A stretch of 64,000 nt of DNA. Source: Biomphalaria glabrata. Taxonomy: Eukaryota > Mollusca > Gastropoda > Planorbidae. Each line of letters begins with the position of its first letter. The first letter of the stretch is position 1. Shown here in pieces: positions 25,701 to 34,700 of the stretch. The notes beneath the pieces are model-generated. The model worked only from the letters and a program-made list of their open reading frames with translations. It made no database searches and was not told the DNA's origin. Where the stretch lies: contig NC_074716.1 of assembly GCF_947242115.1 (NCBI RefSeq), positions 2,995,001 through 3,059,000 on the forward strand, read 5' to 3'. The position numbers were made by a program, and so were the translations under genes.

Positions 25701-28700
25701 CACTTACAAGTTTAGGTTTAGCTTCTATCATAAGTTTAGAATTACTTACAAGTTTAGGTTTAGCTTCTATCATAAGTTTAGAATTACTTACAAGTTTAGG
25801 TTTAGCTTCTTATCATAAGTTTAGAATTACTTACAAGTTTAGGCTTAGCTTCTATCATAAGTTTAGAATTACTTACAAGTTTAGGGTTAGCTTCTATCAT
25901 AAGTTTAGAATCACTTACAAGTTTAGGTTTAGCTTCTATCATAAGTTTAGAATTACTTACAAGTTTAGGTTTAGCTTCCTATCATAAGTTTAGAATTACT
26001 TACAAGTTTAGGTTTAGCTTCTTATCATAAGTTTAGAATTACTTACAAGTTTAGGTTTAGCTTCTATCATAAGTTTAGAATTACTTACATGTTTAGGTTT
26101 AGCTTCTTATCATAAGTTTAGAATTACTTACAAGTTTAGGCTTAGCTTCTATCATAAGTTTAGAATTACTTACAAGTTTAGGTTTAGTTTATATCATACG
26201 TTTAGAATTACTTACAAGTTTAGGTTTAGCTTCTATCATAAGCTTAGAATTACAAGTTGAGGTTTAGTTTAGAACATTAGAGAGATTTTAGTCTTGAATT
26301 GCTTTCTAAATTTAGGTTAAGCATTTCACGAAAAAAGTTGAGATGAAAAAAGAGAAATTTTATCCATTTTTAAATGATTTTTTTAAAGAGTTTATAATCA
26401 TTTTACATTATTGGTTGCGTTACTTGCTTCATTGCTACATGATTGGCTGCCTTTCTTAAATGACTTTTCTTAACTTACTAGTGTTCACATGCTCGCACTT
26501 TCACTCTCTGTGTTCACCAAGTCCTATTTGATGCGAAAAGTACTTTAGGATTACTATTTCGCCAGTAACACCCACATTAACCATTGATCACTTAATCTGG
26601 TGAACATAGCATTAACAGATAACATAAAAAGAACATTACCCGCCAGCTGCATAACTAAACCTCAGAGGGCACTAGACTTGCTTACTACTGATGTAAAGTT
26701 TAAATGTGAAAAAACAATATGTCGCACTATGACATCATCTTTAAAAATAGACCTACAAAAAAAAAAAACTTTGTCTCTTTCGATTCTATTTTCAGCAAAT
26801 ATTTCCAGCTGGTGATCCACAGCAGTACATCTGTAGACTTGTGTCTGTCTAATCCTGTACTTGAAGCTCCGGGCTGTCCAGATGTTCATTTAATCTTAAT
26901 CAACAGAGCAGAGCAGATTCTGGTCAGTTAGAATTTAATAACTATTTTTATAAGTGATAAACTGAAGAAAGTTTTTAAAATAATGAAAACCACACGAAAT
27001 ATCACATGAATAAATACCCAAAAATCAGAGAAATAAAACAGCTATTTTTTCTTGTACAAAAATTTTAGGTCTTAGTCTAACTCTAACTTAAAATTATTTT
27101 GGTTTCATCAGGCTTTTCCAACTAGACTGATTTTTTTTTTTTGTCTTTCTTTATATTTTACTTTGCCAGACCAATCAGTGCTGCTCATTGACCGGGGAGG
27201 GGGGGAGCTCAGAATGTATGTGTGTTGTGATAACTCAATGAACCTTTCTGTGTGTTATGTCTGGGTTTTTTTTTGTTTTTATTATTGAAAATGAATCCAT
27301 ACAATGTAATCCTAACACATTTTCTATGAATTCAGAAGTCTTTAGTTTTTTATGAGGTCAGTATTCAAATGTTTAGACCAAAACCAGTATTGACTGGTAG
27401 ATGTTAACAACAGAAAATAGTATCTAAATGATTGCAATCAAGACATCAGGAGTCAGTAAAGCAAAAAAAAAAATAAATGTATCTGTTACTCTCCTCTGTA
27501 AATGTTTAATCTTATGTCTGGGTGTTCTTCTATCATTGTAATAAAAGACCTTTTCTGAGTTCGGCTGGAGTCGGATAATTCACAAACATCGCAAGATTTA
27601 GAGTAACTCGTAATAATTTACAGAATAGCAGCTTTATTCAACAAAGTCAAATGCACACTTTGGGATCAAGTTTGTTCCTTTTTTTTTCCTTAGCTTCGAT
27701 GTTACTCTTGTGAAGGCTCGGCCGTAACTTTGAATTTATTCTTTGTTCTAATTTTAAATGGCAATGTCTTCGGTACTGAAGATTAAGGATGAGTGCAGTG
27801 TCTCACATGACTACGCAAGCACTGTCTATTACAAAACATATTAGTTAACTCTAGATCTATTTTAACATGCATTAGTTAACACTAGGTCTATTTTAACATG
27901 TGTTAGTTAACTCTAGGTCTATTTTAACATGCGTTAGTTAACTCTAGGTCTATGTTAACATGCGTTAGTAAACTCTAGATCTATTTTAACATGCGTTAGT
28001 TAACTCTAGATCTATTACAAAACGCATTAGTTAACATTTGGTTTATTACAAAACACATTAGTTAACACTAGGTCTATTACAAAACACATTAGTTAACATT
28101 TGGTCTATTACAAAACGCATTAGTTAACACTAGGTCTATTACAAAACACATTAGTTAACATTTGGTCTATTACAAAACACATTAGTTAACATTTGGTCTA
28201 TTACAAAACACATTAGTTAACACTTGGTCTATTACAAAACACATTAGTTAACATTTGGTCTATTACAAAACACATTAGTTAACATTTGGTCTATTACAAA
28301 ACACATTAGTTAACATTTGGTCTATTACAAAACACATTAGTTAACATTTGGTCTATTACAAAACACATTAGTTAACTTTTGGTCTATTACAAAACACATT
28401 AGTTAACACTTGGTCTATTACAAAACACATTAGTTAACATTTGGTCTATTACAAAACACATTAGTTAACACTTGGTCTATTACAAAACATATTAGTTAAC
28501 ACTTGGTCTATTACAAAACATATTAGTTAACACTTGGTCTATTACAAAACACATTAGTTAACACTTGGTCTATTACAAAACACATTAGTTAACACTTGGT
28601 CTATTACAAAACATATTAGTTAACACTTGGTCTATTACAAAACACATTAGTTAACACTTGGTCTATTACAAAACACATTAGTTAACACTTGGTCTATTAC

Positions 28701-31700
28701 AAAACATATTAGTTAACACTTGGTCTATTACAAAACACATTAGTTAACACTTGGTCTATTACAAAACACATTAGTTAACACTTGGTCTATTACAAAACAC
28801 GTTAGTTAACACTTGGTCTATTACAAAACACATTAGTTAACACTTGGTCTATTACAAAACACATTAGTTAACACTTGGTCTATTACAAAACACATTAGTT
28901 AACACTTGGTCTATTACAAAACACATTAGTTAACACTTGGTCTATTACAAAACATATTAGTTAACACTTGGTCTATTACAAAACACATTAGTTAACACTT
29001 GGTCTATTACAAAACACATTAGTTAACACTTGGTCTATTACAAAACACATTAGTTAACACTTGGTCTATTACAAAACACATTAGTTAACACTTGGTCTAT
29101 TACAAAACACATTAGTTAACACTTGGTCTATTACAAAACACATTAGTTAACACTTGGTCTATTACAAAACACATTAGTTAACACTTGGTCTATTACAAAA
29201 CACATTAGTTAACACTTGGTCTATTACAAAACACATTAGTTAACACTTGGTCTATTACAAAACACATTAGTTAACACTTGGTCTATTACAAAACACATTA
29301 GTTAACTTCCAACTCATGTTCTATTTCTGTTAGACCATTCTATTTGTTTATGTTCAATAAAAAACTGTATGCAATATAAGTTATATTTATATGATATATA
29401 AACTAAGTTATTCAAAGACTGGTCATGTTATTGTAACATCTTTTCCAAGTTTATTATAAAACTTGTTTTCTCTAGCCAGTGAATGAGAATCAGAGTCTTA
29501 CTCTGTTGTGGCATGTCGTCATCAACACTCCAGAGATTTCGGTGCTGGACCTGACATTTTCCTGTGACTACTCTTGTGACCTGGATGTTGACCACCTCAC
29601 TAGGAGATATGAGTGCATGTGTCATATCAGTGACTTTCAGGTTTGTGTTTATTGGGGGAAGTTTACACAAGACAGCTGATTACATGTCATAAAACTAAAT
29701 AATGTCATTTAATTTGCTCTACTTATCATTGTATTTTATTTGCATACATATCAGTGTCTTCTCATTGGCCTCCTTCAGTCGTAGGACGACTAGGGTTCAT
29801 CTCGAACACTTTTTCATATGGCTGTGGAGCCCTATTTTTGGAGAGACACTCCCATCCACATATATTGCAGGTCAAGATGGCTTTCGCTTTGATGGTAGAG
29901 GAGCTTGCCATTTTTCGTATGGCACGCTTTTCTTCAAGAGCTGAGGCCCATGTTTTCTCGCTGCCCATAGCTTTTTTGGTCAAGTCTTTCTCCAACTAGT
30001 ACGGTCTAGGGCCATGTCTTCCCATTGGTCAGTATCAATGTTCACTGATTTGATTTTAAATCCTGTTTGATCACATCCACGTTACGAGGATGTAATATTG
30101 CCCTACATATCACTGTATTCCCCTATAGATCAATGTCTTTTATTGTCTATTGCCCTACATATCAGTGTCTTCTATTGCCCTACATATCAGTGTCTTCTAT
30201 TGCCCTACATATCAGTGTCTTCTATTGCCCTACATATCAGTGTCTTCTATTACCCTACATATAAGTGTCTTCTATTGCCCTACATATCACTGTCTTCTAT
30301 TGCCCTACAAATCAGTGTCTTCTATTGCCCTACTTATCAGTGTCTTCTATTGCCCTACTTATCAGTGTCTTCTATTGCCTTACAAATCAGTGTCTTCTAT
30401 TGCCCTACATATCAGTGTCTTCTATTGCCCTACTTATCAGTGTCTTCTATTGCCCTACTTATCAGTGTCTTCTATTGCCCTACTTATCAGTGTCTTCTAT
30501 TGCCCTACTTATCAGTGTCTTCTATTGCCCTACTTATCAGTGTCTTCTATTGCCCTACATATCAGTGTCTTCTATTGCCCTACTTATCAGTGTCTTCTAT
30601 TGCCCTACATATCAGTGTCTTCTATTGCCCTACTTATCAGTGTCTTCTATTGCCCTACTTATCAGTGTCTTCTATTGCCTTACAAATCAGTGTCTTCTAT
30701 TGCCCTACTTATCAGTGTCTTCTATTGCCCTACTTATCAGTGTCTTCTATTGCCCTACTTATCAGTGTCTTCTATTGCCTTACAAATCAGTGTCTTCTAT
30801 TGCCCTACTTATCAGTGTCTTCTATTGAACACTGAAGATTAACCTAAAACAAGGCTTTATTAAACTAGAACGACACATGAACTGACGAAAGAGACTTGGA
30901 CTGTAGCACACTAAATCAATGTTGTGAACACATTCTCACGACGTTACACAAACATAAACAAATAGCAACTATTTCACCACATTCACCCCGCCTAGAATTA
31001 AAATAGCAAGTATAGTAATATAGTAGGCCAATAGCATAAATAAAAGAGAATGCCAGTGCCTGTAATACAATAGATCAATAAATAGTGTCGAAATATTAAT
31101 TTCTCTTGTAAACAATAGTGAATGGTGATGCAAAGAAACCTAAAAACCAGTATCTGTTGTATGACTTATAAACAATTACTAGTTTCTGTTTTAAATATTA
31201 ACAAATAGTGTAGTAAGTAGACATGTACGTAAGTAAGTGAAAAGTAAACTCTAGAATCAGTAGCAAGAGATAAACAATGCCAGTTTATGTAGAACATATG
31301 TAGTGCAATAAAGGAACAACTCTAGACTCTATAGTTCGGTCTGGTTCTTCTCTCTCTCAAGTTGTAACGGGGTTGACTATCCTGTTCTACAGTTTGGGAG
31401 TCACTAGTGAGTTCCTGAGCGTCAAGTGGGGTATTTTCAAGAGGAAGCGCTCGGAGGTCCTCAGAGCCTACCAGGGGTTCTTTCCTTTCTTGTATCACCG
31501 TAGGGGTGTTGACTGGTACTTCCGTGTTTTGAGTTTCTGGAGGATATTCATTATCCTCACCCTGAGGGAAGAACGAAGGTTCACTTGTTGTTGTGGATGG
31601 GGAGGGGGTGGGAGCCAAGCGTCTTAGAGAGACCGTCTCCTCTTTACCGCTGGGCAACCGTACGACAGCATATTGGGGGTTGCACATCAGCAATTCGACT

Positions 31701-34700
31701 TCCTCCGTGAGAAGATCATACTTTGAAGATCGGTTCTCTCTTCTCAGCAACACTCTACCTGGGCTAGATAGCCAAGTGGGGATAGATATCCCGAAGGAGG
31801 ATTTCCGGTTGAACCGGAAAACTCTCTCATGTGGAGTTTCGTTTGTTGCCGTAGATAGTAATGATCTAATCGAGTATAGGGCCTGGTTCAAGACAAGCTT
31901 CCATCTCGAGATCGGGAGATCGAGGTCTTTCAGTGCTAAAGTAACAGCGTTCCATAGAGTTTTGTTTAGTCGTTCAATTTGTCCGTTGCCTGAAGGATTA
32001 AAGGCGGTTGTTCTACTTGTAGCTATTCCCCTCTCGTGCAGAAAGGATTGCACCTCCCTCGACATAAAGGACGTACCTCTGTCAGAATGGACGTACTCTG
32101 GCATCCCAACAAAGGAAAACAGCTGATTTAAACACTTTATGACAGTGGATGAGGACATATCGGGACATGGGTAGGCAAATGGGAAGCGTGAGTACTCATC
32201 CACCATTGTTAATAAGTATTTATTGTGAGTAGCAGATGGGAGTGGCCCCTTAAAATCAATGCTTACTCTCTGAAATGGTTGGGTAGCTTTGATGAGGGTG
32301 CCTGAAAACTGTTTGAAGAATCTAGGCTTCAGTTCAGCGCAAGTTTTACATTGGTTTACCACTTTGCGGACGTCCTCGCAGGAAAAAGGTAAGTTCTTAG
32401 TCCGAACGAAATGGAGGAGTCTCGTGACCCCTGGGTGACAGAGGTTGTTGTGTAACAGTTTGAGGTCTTCTCCAGTCATTGCTGACGCAAAGTGGTTCCT
32501 TGAAAAGGTATCCGCCGCAGCGTTTTGTTTCCCGGGTCAAAATACGACGTCATATTGGAAACAACTAAGCTCCAGTCGCCATCTTTGAATCTTTTCGTTT
32601 TTGATCTTGCCCTTGTTCTGCTGGTCAAACATAAAAGACACTGAGCGTTGATCTGTAACCAATGTGAAGGGTCTACTGATAAGGTAATGTTGCCATTTTC
32701 TCAGGGCTTCTACGATAGCGTATGCTTCCTTTTCCACTGCTGAGTGTCTGCGTTCACTATTAGTGAGTGTTCTTGAAAAGAAGGCGACAGGACGGCCGTC
32801 TTGATTAAGAGTGGCGGCAATCGCGATGTCAGAGGCATCTGTTTCGACTGTTAGTGGTCGATTGTAGTCTATCGTCGACACAGCAGCGTTTTCAAGTTCG
32901 TGTTTTAGCTGTTTAAAAGCTTGTTGTACTTGTTCAGGGGGAGGAAAGGCTTTGTTGTTCACCAATAAATGGATCTTGTTGGAGAAATTTGGGATCCATT
33001 GAGAATAATAGGACAGTAGTCCAATCACCCGCTTTTGTGATTTCATGTCTTGTGGTGGAGGTAGGTTTCTCAATGCTTGAAATCTTTCGGGGTCTGGTCT
33101 TAATTGCCCTTGTGAGATTTCGTAGCCTAGGAGGCATACTTTATTAGTCGCAATAGCACTTTTATCATTGTTGAAGGTGATACCGTACTTTTTAGCGGCA
33201 TTGAGAAATCTCTGTAGATTCTGGTCGTGGCTAATGGAGTCAAGTCCGCAGATGGTAACGTTATCCACGTAAGCGAACGTGTCCTGTAGCCCTGCCTCCT
33301 CAATTATTGTGTTGATCGTCCTTTGAAATGCGGCGACTCCGTTTGTCACTCCAAAAGGAATGCGGCAAAACTGATAAAGCTTTCCGCCAGCCTCGAACGC
33401 CGTGTACTGCTTTTCATCATCCCTGATAGGTATCTGGTGGTAAGCGCTTTTGAGGTCAAATGTACTGTACATTGAGTATTTAGATATTTCCTGCACCAGT
33501 TCATCCACTTTTGGCACGGGATATGCGTCGAGGTAAGTGAATCGATTGATGGTTTGGCTATAGTCGATAACCATTCTCTTTTTGTGCCTTTCATTCGTTG
33601 TTACAATTATCTGGGCTCGCCACGGGGACGTGGAAGGCTCAATAATTTTGTCAGATAGAAGTCTCTTGATTTCAGTTTGAATGAATTTGGAGTCAGGCAT
33701 AGAATATTTTCTAGATTTAGTGGCTATGGGATGGCAGTTAGGAGCCAGATTAGCGAAGAGGCGAGGGGCTTCAACTCGTTCAGCTTTCAGCGTACAGACC
33801 TGGAGAGTGCTTCGTTTTCCTTCAAATGGGATCATCAGTTTTTCGTGCTGGCTGATGAAATCTAGCCCTAAGATTACATCAGTCCATCTAGTAGTGAGAG
33901 CTTAACACTTTCATATTGTTCATCTTTGTACTTTATTTTAGCGAAAATATGGCCGTGAGTAGTGCGAGAAAGATGTGTAGAGGCCATGTAGATTCTGTTT
34001 CTGGACGTTTCTAATTTCCATTTGTACCTTTTAGCAATTGAAGAAGATATATAGCTTTCACTGCTCCCCGTATCTACGAGAGCCTTCAATGGTACTCCAT
34101 TGACGAGTATTGAAATAGTAGATTTAGTAAGACCGGACGCTGGTGTCGATGCCCAGGAAGATCCAACGGTTGTAGTCCGAGACGTGTCATCATCTGCTTT
34201 CACTATGGCTGAGGTTGTAGATTTGAGTGTCTGTCTGGTCGATTTACAGACTTTCTGGAAATGGCCCCTCTTACCGCACAAGTTGCATGTAGCGTCACGG
34301 GCCGGACATCTAAAGCGTTGATGTGGGCTGTTTCCACAAAAGAAACATCTTTTACTAGTCGCCGCACTCACCTCGTGTTCTACTTTTGTCATTGGAGAAA
34401 GGCTCTCCTCGTCGGCGCTAGCTCCACAGGGAGTTTCAGAGTGGATGTTATACGCCATGGCATGGTTATGGGCATATTCGAGTTGTCTTGCCTCTTCATA
34501 GGCGCACTGTAGAGTTAGAGTAGATTTCTCTAAGAGTCGCAGCCTTATGCTGTTTGAAGCCAGTCCAGTAATGAAGGCGTCTCTTACGAAGATATCTCTG
34601 TGTTCTTCAGCGGTGACAGCTTTGAAGTCACAGTCTTTGGCCATACTTTTAAGCTTAAGTAGGAAGGAGTCAACGGTTTGTCCGTTCTCTTGTCGACAAA

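Noticed and set aside
25296-25773. Minus-strand repeat protein (MIEAKPKLVSNSKL units)
   Set aside because: It is a product of a 42-bp tandem array in an intron. The period is a multiple of 3, so openness is expected.
25284-26265. Telomere-like TTTAGG motifs
   Set aside because: TTTAGG occurs once or twice per 42-bp unit but never as a pure run. This is an ordinary minisatellite.
27830-29305. CRISPR-like regular repeats
   Set aside because: There are no distinct spacers. Units are contiguous 31-mers in an animal intron, so it is a minisatellite.
30091-30842. Long overlapping plus-strand open frames of up to 245 codons
   Set aside because: They are the three readings of a 25-bp tandem repeat with no stop in the unit. 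There is no gene signal.
31373-32126. Plus-strand open frames inside the LTR element
   Set aside because: They are antisense readings of the integrase region and have no family match.
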